Of a stretch of 64,000 nt of DNA, positions 22,704 through 35,030 are shown piece by piece. Location of the stretch: the NCBI GenBank assembly GCA_047967505.1, contig CM106539.1; one strand, written 5' to 3'. Within the stretch, counting starts at the first letter, position 1, and each line of letters begins with the position of its first letter. The translations under genes and the position numbers were made by a program. This DNA is from Dipteris shenzhenensis (Eukaryota; Polypodiophyta; Polypodiopsida; Gleicheniales). Under the pieces are notes generated by a model. It was not told the DNA's origin and did no database searches. It saw only the letters and a program-made list of their open reading frames with translations.

Positions 22704-23072
22704 TTTTTGTGCTCCTCAGGTTGCGAAGTTTGTTTTTCAATCTCATAGTCGTTTTGTAACATGAATCGTGGAAGTGTGGCGGTATCCATGTGAATATTTT
22801 GAAAACTTGCAATCACTAAGTTCAGTGATGGACTCTTAATGAAAGACCTGCACACGTCGGCCAAAGAGATGTGGAATCTTTGGTAAACAAAAAAAAATCT
22901 AAGAGGATATTTAATACAAAATCGTGTTAGTCAGACAAAAGATTATCTTATTCCTTTTTGAATTGACAGTTCTGTAGTCCTTACTGACAAATCTGAGCCA
23001 CGTTTCCGTATTTTACTATTTTTGAGGTCTTTTAGGAGAGAAATAAATCAAAAAATAGTGAATTTCTTACAG

Positions 23073-23104
23073 GGCCCCAAAATGAGCTCCCTTTTTTCCT
23101 AATG
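23073..23104 (-). repeat. Right terminal inverted repeat (32 bp)
   Basis: Exact reverse complement of 11347-11378. Followed outside by TGACTTAT, which matches the left flank TGCCTTAG at 6 of 8 bases. Confidence 0.9.
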
Positions 23105-26100
23105 TGACTTATGTTCTTGCCTCTATGAAAGTAAACAATCAGCTCTTGAATGCTAGATGACCTTGATTTGAGTATTGCGTTCAAATCAAGCTAAGCTTAT
23201 GTATTTACATCATGAAGGCCTAGCTTCTATATTGCCCTAGACTGCTAGCATCAACAAGAGAGGAGCTCCAATATAAGAAAACCTCATCTGTTTACATATC
23301 ATCATAAAACCACCATTCATCTTGGATACTTGAATCGTAGCAAGGTCATAGCTCTGCTACTACATCATGTTAACATGATATCATTCCTTACATCAGTGTT
23401 TATTTCAATATTGGACCAGCATCAAATCATCAATAAGTGTACTTCCACCATTGATGAAATTGGGCTGTCATTGTTGCCTCTTGATTCAAGAGTGGTGGTT
23501 TGCTTCCCCAAGCATTCCAAGAGGTCCTATCGAAACTCAAGACAAAATTGAATGCTCAATCAACCAGTAAGATAAAGAGGAACCACAACAATCTTTCCAA
23601 AGGTAGCTCCAAGCCTTTTCTTCACATTGAGACAAAAGTAGCCAATAAGTATTTCAGAAGCACATGAGATCTACACCTTCATGGATTTTGAGTATCTTTG
23701 CATACTTTTCCTTTCCCCTGTAGTGTAAAGTCTCCATCATCATGGCACCTTGGCTAAAAACATCTAGATTGTCCTTAAACCCCTTCAACTCCTCCCTAAC
23801 CCTAGGGCTAAATAGTCCTCATACATACGATTTTTGGAATTGGTACTACAAGTTGGAGCCTTGTTGAGTTGATGACCGGCTAGCATTCAAGGGTGGATGT
23901 CCAAAGAAATACAAACCCAGCAAAAAAAGTCATAGATCCATTCTTTCTCTATATTGTAAAGCTCTAAAATCTCATTGATTAAAATGCGTACATTTTGATA
24001 ATGATTCACTATACCCGTGGAGTCGTCTAAAAAATGTTGGTGCTTTGTAACAACCCAAAAAATGCAACACATTCGATTCATTTTTTTTTGGGGGGCAAAA
24101 TTTAAAATTGCTTTTGATTATCTACCAAGGAGAAGTATAAAAAATGCTTATCATCTCGTATGCACGAATCATTTGTTTTTTGCGTCGAATTTGTCCTCAA
24201 ATAGTACACCATCTAAACACACACAAATTAAAATCCAACGTGAATTGGAGATAAAGCAAATCAATTATATGTTGTTAAAAATAGAAAAGTACGAACTATA
24301 ATCCATTTCATAAATCTAATTTTTAAAGTAAGCATTAGAATGCAAAACGATAAAACTTGTGGCATTTCCAGGTGTCAAATATCTAGAAGGTGTGTGTTCT
24401 CATGGGTAGACACTCTCCACAATATATGGGTAAGAATCTAGCATAGAGCATGAGATAGTCTCTAGCATGGAGCTATTCACAATCACATTATTGTGATGAT
24501 ATACTAAGTCATAACTCTGCATGAGATCCATAAGAGAACCTTCTTCGACCTTTTGTTTGCAAAGTGGATGTACCAATTTCTAAATCAAATTGTCACCTCA
24601 TAAGTCTTGAGGGATTGGACATAGATGCATCATATGCTTAGTGCGAATTAGACTCCACATTTTGATCATACACATTTGTATGTAAGCCCTCAATATGAGG
24701 CACTTCTATCTACATCAGCATAGTTTCATTTTAGTAATGTATAACCATTGCACGCATACATGGATTTGACTCTATTTATTGCCACATTAATGTTCTAGAT
24801 AGGTAGTAGTTCAGTAATGACCATGAAAATTTGTAACATCTCTATGCCTTAGTGCATCCAACCCTCATGCGATTTTCTTCTGGCATCCATCATCGATGAT
24901 TTCACCTTTGACATGGAGCGTATCATGTCCATGGACTCATTTTCCACTAGTAGTTTAGATCTACAGATCAATCATTAGCACATTATCATAGCATCGGCTT
25001 CGTTATGCCACATTGCATCATAGTTGGATCTAGTGATCACTACCATTTCAAATCATCGGATAATTCCTCATCATGAGGACATTTTTGCATTATTATAGTC
25101 TTGCCCAAGTGCAATGGACATTATCAGATTTGGCCATAGAGAAACTTGGGGGACCTTTGTGTTTTTGCATGTAATTATGGATGTAGTATATTAGTCCATA
25201 CTTAATGCAGTTTAGCGATTGGATCCAAGACTTAAGATTTGTCTCGACATCAGCATTCGTTAGCTAACATGCCTTGGGCATGCATTTTCAATTGGCTTTT
25301 AGGTATTCTTACTATTAGCTTCCTTTATGAGCATATGACACATGCTACATCTTATGTAGATGGATGTTTAGCCATGCATGTAGTAGATCACCTTGAGCAT
25401 GTAGGTTTAATAGGATTCCATGCCTTGTTAGCTTTTCGGGCCTCTTCAATAGAGCATAGTACCTACTATACTTGCACCTTCGGGCCCTACTTTTATGCAA
25501 CCTTGTGTCTATGTATAGTGACTACGTAGTCTTTTATGATCTTGCATTATTTGATATAGATTACTTCATTGCAACATGCTTGAGACATTAGTTCTTTTGG
25601 GTTGATGAAAACTCTTCTTTGTCACACATTGTACTGGATTGCTTCTCACAGTCACACCATCAACTTTATCCAATAGCTTCACAGTCCACAAAACCTTATG
25701 ACATGTTCAACATGTAGACATACGCGCAATCATTAACACAATCATCTTTTTTGATTGACCAATTTTTGATACAAGCAAACTTCATTCTATTTGGCATTCT
25801 TCGCTCATCCCTTTGACCTATTTTTGGGTTTTGTTCCCAAAGGAAAATGATGATCCACAACTTAAGAGGGGAAATTGCACATCTATATATGGGATCTACT
25901 AGTTGTACCCATTGAACAGACTTCTACTATGTATTCATTATGCTCACACATGCACATACTATAGTTTTTTCATTCTTTTCTTTTTCAATATGGGTTGCAT
26001 CATCTATGCTAGCAAAATTCAGGAAGCGATCTTGTACGTGCACCCTCTACTTACCCTATGCAGTTTCAGAGGGGGTGTTAAGGATGGTGTAAATTGCAAC

Positions 26101-27190
26101 ATACCATAAGGGCATAGGTCAAACCCTAGCCTTAACTTTAACCTAAGGGATTCATGAATATATTTATCTTTGTACTCAATACAACATAGTGTACAATTAG
26201 CTATCTTGACCACTTGACTCTTTGCTCACGATTCTCCAACAATAAAGATAGGCAAGCTCCAACCTCAACCATGGAACAAAGTTAGTGTCATGTCAGCAAG
26301 CCTCCACATGGTAGACAAGACCCTGCACAATGAGCAGTTTTGTGTGGCGCACCTACCACATTAGTACATAGTGCTATCTAAGTGCATCTTTTCATTTTGC
26401 ATTTTGCGCACACAATTCACAATTGTCATCTATGCTCCATTTGCACACCCCTTCACATAGAGGCACACACTTTGCATGTGCATCTAAGTGACATAATTAT
26501 TTTGACCCTTCTCCTTTATCAAAGTTTTGCAAGCCATAACTTTTGATCGAAGAGGAATTTCCATGCTGTCTATTCTAAAAAGATCTTCTTAAAGTCTTTC
26601 TCCTTAGTATTCGAGCTTGTAGAGGGAGGTAGGAACATGACATCACTCTTCATTAGATTTGTAGGTTTGCCCCAAATGTACCATTGACTTGCGGCTAGGA
26701 TTGGAGATACCTTTAGCCTATCCCTCCCCCCATGGGCCCCCCTCCATGGTTTAGCCTCTTTTATAGAAAAGGCGATCAGATTGGGTGGGGTTCATAGAGT
26801 TAGTGTCATAATTTGGTCCCTAATATTTTTTATGGTCACATCATGCTCCAGCATCCTGACAGCTCTCTTTTGAGGCAGAGACTCAAGATCATAGGTAGGT
26901 AGGACCTATATCGGATATGTAGGACCTTTGGGCATTTTATAGAGATTGCCTAAAGAAGAAGAAAAGGACCAAGAAATCTTCCGGTGCAACCCATCCTCGT
27001 TCTTGACAAAGTGTTCCTATGGCACCTCTTGCACATCTGACACCATTCGCATGCCCCTCGCCATCTACTTGTCTACACCAGCCACCCCACATTAGATGGT
27101 AGTAAGAGTTGCCGCTCCTCCACCTATAGATCAGGAAAGCACTTCTCTTGCCTCAAATCTACACCAATCGAGGATATTGATATCCCAATT
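23105..27190. other. Stretch without a recognised gene
   Basis: About 4 kb of AT-rich sequence with many stops in all frames. No domain, LTR pair or tRNA was recognised. It is probably old, unrecognisable repeat DNA. Confidence 0.5.
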
Positions 27191-28260
27191 GTGGTCATGG
27201 CTACTAATGCCCATGAGCCTACTCAAGTTGGGGTGGTAGGTGGTCCTCCAGACCCAGCCTTAGATGAAGCCATTGATGTATTCCTTCATATCCTCTCCAA
27301 GTCCTTGGTCTTTCATTCGAGCACCCCTCTTCCACTTCACCTCTTCAAACTCCCTTTATTGATCAAGGGAAGGATGTGGCTCCTTCCTCTTCTTCACTTT
27401 TGGTTGTAGGTATGTACTCTGGTGCCATTCTTAGCTCGAAGGAACTCTTTCTCTCCCCCAGCCAATGTTGGAGAGAGAGAGATTGTAGTGTTGGTGGTGC
27501 GCTTCTTGGTATTCCTATCAATAGGGCATCTTTTTCCATAGATGTGGGGGTTCTTCTCCTTATGGATTTTAATCTTTTCCATTACTCTCAAAAGTCCTCT
27601 ACTCATTCCATAGATGTGGGGGTTCTTCCCCTTATGGATTTTTATCTTTTCCATTACTCTCAAAAGTCCTCTACTCAAGAGGAAGTTGTTTTTGCCACTA
27701 GCTTGGGTAAGGTCTTCCACCCTACTTCCTCCCGTCGATGAGAATTCTTACCTAAAATATATAGGGCTTTGGTGGTGCATTCCATCACCTTCAAAGGCAA
27801 TTGATTCTTAATAACCTTCATCTAAATGTTACTGGGGGACTTACTGACATTCTTTTTATTCAAGAACACAAACTAGATGCTAGAAACAGAGCAAAGTTAG
27901 GTCTAGTCATACTTTTTGATCTCTAGATTTGTGCACTAGGGGAGATACTTGCATTTCAGTTTTAGATTCTTTTCTACCCCTAGTGGTGAGCCGACATGGT
28001 ATCATTATGCCCTCTAGAGCACATTGTGTTATTATTTTGATTAGGGGATGTAAAGTTGGTCTTCTCAACCTTTATGCCCCAACAATAGAGGGGATCATTT
28101 CCTTTTCTGGAAGGAAATTCTCTCTTGGGCCCTCGTTTTATAGATTCTTGGATTCTTGGAGGTGACTTCAACATGGTGGATGTGAATCAATCAGTAGCCT
28201 CTACTTAATGCCTAAGATGGGTCAACGGAGTAGGAATGGCCTTGCCATAACAATTTGAAA
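27191..28260 (+). pseudogene. LINE fragment: ORF1-like sequence and part of an APE endonuclease
   Basis: Near 27.8-28.2 kb the plus strand reads, across several frameshifts, 'GCKVGLLNLYAPT' and then 'ILGGDFNMVD'. These are typical of the APE-type endonuclease of plant L1 elements. The preceding reading frame (27376-27741) may be ORF1 or linker. No reverse transcriptase follows, because a minus-strand gypsy remnant begins right after. It is a broken fragment. Confidence 0.6.
27536..27679 (+). repeat. Two tandem copies of a 72-bp unit
   Basis: The unit starts CCATAGATGTGGGGGTTCTT and is repeated from about 27608 with few differences. The length is a multiple of three, and the copies stay in frame in the local reading frame (SIDVGVLPLMDFYLFHYSQK repeated). 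Confidence 0.85.
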
Positions 28261-28299
28261 TGGAGATTTGCCTGTAGTGGAGTGCTTAGTGTTGTGGGA

Positions 28300-30155
28300 A
28301 AATTGCAATAGCCTAGCTGACAGATACATACATGTCACAAATAGTATTTTTTATGACCGGTTCAACTATTGTACTTAGGATGAAAAGTGATGGAGAAGTC
28401 TAACTTCGTACCAAGATTATCAAAGAGTGTGCTCTAGAAGCTACTACAAAATTTACTATTTGGGTATGACACAACTACTTTCAAAAGGCCATGATGTGCT
28501 TGAGGAACATATGAGCAACCTAAATGGCAGTCAAGGTCTTCTCGTAGGGAATAAAGTAAGCCTATTTGCTAAATCTATCAATGATAGTCCAAATCATATC
28601 GAAACCTAAGCTAGTCGTAGGAAATCCAGTAATGAAATCCATAGATCTGCCCTCATGGACCATCCAGGATTGGTAAAGGCATAAGAAAACCTTTATATTT
28701 TCCCTTGTAGCGCTTGACTTTTTGGCAATAAGGCATTGTGCAATAAAAGATGCAACATCAACTTTAAGCTTAGGCTAAATTTTTGAAGAGGTGCATCAAC
28801 AACCCTACAGTCTGATATGTTTTAGCAATGCATGTATGCCCCATGTACAGTAGCTGATGCACCTCTTATATACCAAGCGACAAAATGGTACAATGATGCA
28901 CAAGCTCTTTTCATAGAATACGTAATCATCATGAATATAATACGAGGTGATAGGGGAACCATTGGCTTGCTTAATTTGATGCTAGATTTTTTAAAAGTCT
29001 CGATCAATGGCATAGGTCTCCTTCATAGGCTCAAAATGGTTGCCCTCGATGTGATTGAAATATTATTTATGCTAGGGTGTTGGCTCAGTACATCGACAAC
29101 TACATTGTCTTTCCGTGGTTGATACTAGATCATGGTTTTAAAGCTATCAATAAAGGCAGCCCATTTAATGTACCGATCCAAGATTGTTGGCTTAGTAAGG
29201 AGATATCTAAGGCTCTAGTGATTGATCTTTATAAGTAACTCAGAACCCATAAGAGTTTAAGGGCATGAATGATAGTGGCTAACTCTTTGTCATACATGGA
29301 ATAGTTGAGCTCCACTGGTTTTAACTTACATGGAATAGTTTAGCTCCATTGGTTTCAACTTACGTGACTTGAATGCAATTGGATGGTTGTATTGTTTGAG
29401 AACAACCCCGAAACCCTGTCCACTAGCATTAGTGATCATGATAAAGAAAGGTCTCATGAAGTTTGACATGATTAAAACTAGTGTTTAGGTCATTGTCTCT
29501 TTAAGTTTGCTATAAAGCTAAAGTGTGCTACTCACACCAAGAGAAAAGAAGGGTCTTTGCAGTAGCTCGGTCAACTTGTGCGAGAAGTTCTTAACGAACC
29601 TATGATACACAAACCTAGAAAAGATCGTAACTCGTGGATGTCTTAAGGAAGTGGCTAGTTCACTATCTTGTCCACGCAAATGCCTTTAGCTCAAACAATG
29701 TGGCCAAGATATTCAATTTTGGACTGGAAAAATGAGTTTTCGCATACAGTTGGTTCTTGCATAAGAGAGAGAAAATGAGATCGTAGTGTTTCTTCTGTTG
29801 CTATAAGTCATGATGCCATGTCTCAATGCTTTCAGTCATGGTAATGGTGCACTCAAAATATCCCTAAAATAAGATCTTGCTTGCGCAAAGGAGGGAATAG
29901 GAAATCTCGCCTCTCAACGAATGGCCCTAGAGTCACCTCAAGGTTCTTAACCATTTGCAAACAATTATAATGTGATCCTTGAAAAGATAAATTGACTCTA
30001 TATTTCATTTTGATGGATGCAAGCCCTAGTTTTTCAACTAAACGATGTGAAATGGAGTCATTGGTGCTTCCATCATCAAATAATACATTATGCTTTTTTT
30101 CGTGAAATAGAGCAATCGCATGCCTACCACTCTTTCTCAGTAAGTTCTTTTTCAT
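28300..30155 (-). pseudogene. Ty3/gypsy pol remnant (protease, RT, RNase H, integrase pieces)
   Basis: Reading the minus strand from 30155 downward: 'VLFDDGSTNDSISHRLVEKL' is an aspartic-protease-like active site (usually D-S/T-G). At about 29.75 kb 'KIEYLGHIV' and 'GICVDKIVN' match the gypsy RT thumb. At about 29.45-29.27 kb RNase H-like sequence follows, and near 28.65 kb 'PLPILDGP' is the conserved lead of the integrase core. Stops and frameshifts are frequent. Order and spacing fit one decayed element rather than separate pieces. Confidence 0.65.
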
Positions 30156-31740
30156 GCAATAGAGCAGTCACATGCCTACCACTCTTCCTTAGTAAGTGTC
30201 ATTGGCATTGGACTTCTCGCATCATTGTTCATGATGTGGGTCTTTAGTATGACCCATTTCTGATGCAATATGCTTTCTCGACACAACAGTCAATCCAAAA
30301 TGATTTTAAGCAAGATGATTTTGCAATGAATCTTTGAAATCAAACGATTATTCTAGTTTTATTATAACAATCACAAAGCTGCAAACTAAGTAGAAGAGAT
30401 AATTAAAAAATTCACTATTATGATTGACACAAACGACTATCGACCAGAGACTCATCCCTATCGGGCTTTTTGCCTTCTACAATAAACACATACTCTACTA
30501 TGGACCCTAACAAAGTTGCATATAGACTTAGCTAGAGCTACAAGAGTTGAGACAAAAAGGAACAAGGAAGAGTGTCAACAAGTCATCTTATTGAGAGCCA
30601 ATCACCACCTCAATTGTTGCTACCACGATACACTACCAGAACCATCCTGACCACCATACAAGTACCTCTCCATGCATTGGTCAGCCACTACATTGATTGA
30701 CCAATCATCAAAGAGTATTTGTGCATGCACCAATCACACATGGCCACCTAGTTCCATGCCAAAGGTTCCAACCATAAGCTGCCATAACATGCTAAGGTTG
30801 AAGACTCCTCCCCATGAGGATCAAACTCCAACATGCATTTGCATGCCACCTCTGTAGGGTGATACTACTCCCATTGACGTATGCATTTGCATTCCACCTC
30901 CTCTCATTGATGTATGCATTTGCTTGCTACCTCTGTAGCATGATACTAACCTTATTAGCCACATCTAACTTTTTCTTGAGTATGCATGTGTTGAGCTCTA
31001 TGACACAATTCAAGGCCCGTGGACTACACATCATGATGAAATCTTGTGATAGTCTTTACTCGTGATGGCACTCCAAGGTTTGCCACACTTCTTGCCCCAC
31101 GATCGCAGGATCATCTCAAACTCTTTTCACCTAAATCTTCAATGGGATGTTATGTAGTATGACCCTTTAATTCTTCCACCTAGTGTGGCACCCTGTGATT
31201 TACCCTCATCATCAAGCACACTAAATTCATTGTAAGGATTCAAAACAGTAGATTGCAAAGTAGCAATATTTACACCAGAGTCTTATCATACTTCATGTAA
31301 GAAGAAGCCCTCCTATGACTAGTGACCAACCGACCAACCACCTCAAGAACTTGACAAAGAGTCAAAGCTCCAACACTCTTACTGGATTGACAAAGAATCA
31401 ATCCAGTAAGAGTCAAAGCTCCAACACTCTTATTGGTCCTTCTTTCTCTTAATAAAAAACTCATAGTGCCAAGCTTGTTCAAATAATTTTCACTTATACA
31501 ATTCACATCAAACCACACTTGCAGAACACAACACACAAAGAAAACAAACAAGAAAAGAAACACCAAAAAGAACTCTCCTCTGGTTCCCAAGAAGGAACCC
31601 AAGGAGGAACCGCTGAATGAGGAAATTCCTTTATCTTCTTAGGAAGGGGAGGAAGCAGGCTGGGAAAGTTAGCAGGTCGTGGTGCTTTCAACTCCAGAGC
31701 ACTAACTTCTGGCCACTCTAGACAAGCTACAGCACCCAGC
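30156..31740. other. Stretch without a recognised gene
   Basis: Contains a 52-bp-spaced short duplication (ATGCCTACCACTCTT near 30120 and 30172) and CATGCATTTGCATGCC-type repeats near 30830-30930. It may include the 5' part of the decayed gypsy element. No coding sequence is supported. Confidence 0.4.
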
Positions 31741-32039
31741 TTCTCATATGGGGGCTCTCCAACAAAGTAAAGGGGGCTTCTTCTCACCTCCCTTCAGAGA
31801 AAGAAAAAACCTTTTGGTAGCTCCCAAACAAGAGGGAGTACAAGAAGCAAAGCACGGGACCCATAATACAAATGCGAAGCCGCATCCCAAGAAAATGGTT
31901 TATCGTCCTCCAAGAACTCCCACAGAGATAAAGTTAATGCCCTTGCCTCCGATAGCACAGCGATTGGAAACCAAGCACCTGAAGCTCCAAGTGACTTTTA
32001 AAAGCTGATCTCAGGCCTTCCAAGAGAGAGGACATCTAC

Positions 32040-35030
32040 TGAACTAGGTAAAGGTGTTTTTGCACAGGTTGATGAAGATCTACTTAAAGAATCTGACGAA
32101 TGGCTTGAATCACATGCACTTGTCAGGTACCTACATGGTCCGCATCCCCCAACTGCTTTTCTTGAGAACTAGTTTCAGACCAACTAGAGTAGGAGAGGTA
32201 ACTTAGTCACCAATGTCTGCTGAACATTCTGAGCATGCTTCGAGAGTACTTCTTCATGGACTCTTGATAGTGCACAATCAACCTCTGTATCTGGATAAGT
32301 GGTCTCCATCCTTCAACCCAGATAACCCCCGTTCCATTATTCTCCCGGTCTGGGTAGAGCTTCTCACTCTATAATCAAGCGGCCTCAATTTGTAACAGTG
32401 TAGGAGAGGTAGTCAGTGTCAAAAGAGAGCAGTTCATTAATCCCAGGGGTAATCCTTAGGGTGTGTGTGCAACTAGATCTAACTGAAGAGTTGCCTAAAA
32501 CCGTTGTACTCCTCAATCTTAGGGATGAAGTGATTAGAGAACATAAAGTTATGTACAAAAACTTGCCAAACTCATGTTTTTTGTGTGGTCTGTCTGACCA
32601 CACAGTTAATAATTGTCCCTTGAAGCGATCCAAGCCCAAAGGGAACACTAAATCTCCTCAAGTTCCTAAGGGTAAATGGACTCCCAAACATCCGAAAGCT
32701 CTCGTGCATCCAAACAGACTTGCTAATCCAAAAAAGGATGGCATTTCACTGCCCCAACCCAAGCTTTTTTACTCCTCACATCCCAATAAAAAAAACTTTC
32801 GAGGCGTTATTAGCAGAGACAATCCCTAAACCCAATCTCTAGCTCATTCCCAAGCTTGAACCGAGAGAACAATGGGCCAAGGATTTTGAGGACAAAGTCA
32901 ACAAGAGCGATGACATGCTGACAGAGGAAATTGATGAATTAGAGGAAGATATTCCTCTTCCTCCTCAAGTGGATAAAGATATAGTGGTCAAAGGAAAACC
33001 TACAGCCACGGCACATGGCAAGAGAAATTGGTAAGTAAACCCATTTCTTTCATGTCCTTGAACATTCGTGGTCTCACTTACCCCAATAGGATAGGTATCT
33101 TGACCACTTGGCTGAGAGAAAATTCTCTTTCTTCAACCTTTTTGGCTCTACAAGAGGTTAAAACTACAGGAGAAGCTCTTGATGCACGACTCAGATGTAT
33201 TGATAAGAGGACTTGGTATGCCACCTCCCATGAAGAAGGTAGAGGAGGGTGTGCTATTGGTGTTTTGTCACATTAGTCCCAAAGTGTCCTTGATGTTGTC
33301 ATTGACACAGACAACATATGGATCTTGTTGAAATGCCTTCTCAAAGGAATCAAGTTCTCACCAATGTCAATGTATGCCCCCACAAGTTGTCATGAGAGAA
33401 GCACTACTTGGTAGTCCTTATCAAATCTAGGTGACGAGATTGTTTTGATAGGAGACTTTAACATGCTTGAAAGAAGCACTGACAGATGGCTGGGTAAAGG
33501 CACCACATTTAAGAGGTTCTGAGCTCCATTCATGGAGTGACCTTAAAGATTCTCTTCATTTGGTTGACATGAATTATGCAAGGGACTTAACATGGTCCAA
33601 TAGGCAAATAGGGGAGTCAAGGAGAGAAGCAAGGATTGACAAAGCCTATCCCTCTCAAAATCCACCCCAAGCTCCAAAAGTACTATCTATTCCACCTTTT
33701 CAATTTCTAATCACAAACAACTTTTGGTTCAGGAATTAGCGCCTCATCCTGGTTTAAGGCTGACCCTAGTCTTTTCTAGCTAGGCACTATACAAATCAAA
33801 GTGAAGGAGCTATGGACTACCCCCAGACGTAGTGATGAATCAACTGCTACTAACTTTTGGCTACAGAACGTCCTTAAAACACAGGAAATACTAAAGCAGG
33901 CTAGAAAGCTCAGGGATAAAATCCGGCATAAGAGACTAGATGATGTCCAAAAGAGTCTCGACATTCTTGAAGCTCATGCGCACAGTGGGGACACTCAAGC
34001 TCAAATTGACCTTTGCCTTGCCAAGAGTGAACTGCCCAGACTTGAATTCATAAGATATTCTACAACTAGACTATACACTAGAAGATGGTGGACAAGCAAA
34101 CTTGATAGACCCACCAAGGAAACATTCAAGCTCACTCGTAGAAAAAGAGCTTCTGAGGAAATTCCTCTACTCGAAGTTAGTGCAAACATTGGGCACAGTC
34201 TGATAGTGAAAATAGAGACTTCATATGTGAACATTATAAGAACCTGCTGTCAAATACTATGCATTTAGATGAAGGAGTGGTACAAGCAAGAAATAGATGC
34301 TAGTCTGCACGACAAGGAGTAGTCACAGGTCTAGATCATCAAAGTTTGGAGGCCCCTCTTACATTGAGGGAACTCAAGGAAGTGGTGCTAGTCATGAAGG
34401 ATGGCAAAACCCTAGGAGAGGACAATCTACCAGTTGAGTTTTACAAGGTCTTTTGGGATTGGGTAGGCCCAAGGCTCCTGGAGGTGTGGCAGGAAAGTGT
34501 TTCCACTTCTTGTCTTCCTGGACACCTGAATAGTGGAATAATGAAGCTGATTCCTGAAGAAGGAAGAAAGGATTTTATTAAAAACTAGAGACCACTAACT
34601 ATGCTTAACTACAGCTACAAGAAGTTTTCCAAAGCTTTAGCCCTAAGAATTCAACACAAGATAGAGAAATGGATCTTGCAGGAACAGAAGGGATTTATAA
34701 AAGGGAGGCACCTCTTGGAGGTTATTGTAAATATCTAGGAAGGCTGTGAACATGCTAGGGAGTCAATTCAAGATATCTACTTCATCAAAGTAGATTTTGA
34801 TAAAGCTTATGACAAGCTTGTGACTAGGAATTCCTAATGCAATCCATGAAAGAGATGGGTCTTGGTCAAAATTTCATCTCCTCATTCAAACTTGTGCTCT
34901 CAAATGCCTTAACCAAGGTGTGCATTAATGGTGAGATGTCCTCACCTTTCCCATTGAGAAGATCCATTAGACAAGGTTGCCCCATTGCCCCCCTCCTCCA
35001 TGCCATATACAATGCCTATTGCTAGATATA
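32040..35030 (+). pseudogene. L1-type LINE: CCHC ORF1, APE endonuclease and partial reverse transcriptase
   Basis: At 32416-32829 a frame contains 'CFLCGLSDHTVNNC', a CCHC zinc knuckle (C-x2-C-x4-H-x4-C) typical of plant LINE ORF1/DUF4283 proteins, followed by a Lys/Pro-rich tail. From 33028, 'SFMSLNIRGL', 'FLALQEVKT' and (33440-33465) 'LIGDFNM' mark the APE endonuclease. From 34346, 'LGEDNLPVEFYKVFWDWVGP', 'LIPEEGRKD', 'QKGFIKGR' and 'FIKVDFDKAYD' are RT motifs, and 'RRSIRQGCPIAPLL' (about 34955-35000) is the motif just before the catalytic YxDD, which is lost. Several stops (for example TAG at 34587-34589) and frameshifts show it is dead, and the 3' half is missing. Confidence 0.8.

Larger units (their letters stand above)
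11347..23104. mobile_element. 11.76-kb multi-gene DNA transposon with 32-bp TIRs, superfamily unassigned
   Basis: The ends are perfect inverted repeats of 32 bp (11347-11378 and 23073-23104). The bases directly outside, TGCCTTAG on the left and TGACTTAT on the right, agree at 6 of 8 positions and look like a decayed 8-bp target-site duplication. Inside are a DDE-like transposase gene reading inward from the right end, a histone H3-like/Ulp1 gene on the minus strand, an acidic-protein gene diverging from it, and a plus-strand gene at the left end. The gene order is left gene (+), H3-Ulp1 (-), palindrome-rich spacer, acidic protein (+), transposase (-). Exons of the three best models join in frame, so decay is limited to a few in-frame stops. 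I do not recognise the family. An 8-bp duplication would fit hAT- or Mutator-like biology, but the proteins do not look like either. Confidence 0.8.

Noticed and set aside
11347-23104. Assignment of the large element to PIF/Harbinger on the basis of TTA next to GG at the ends
   Set aside because: The right side has TAA, so TTA belongs to the inverted repeat rather than a direct target duplication; proteins also do not match.
25239-25529. 96-codon plus-strand frame
   Set aside because: No domain, and decayed surroundings; cannot be told from chance.
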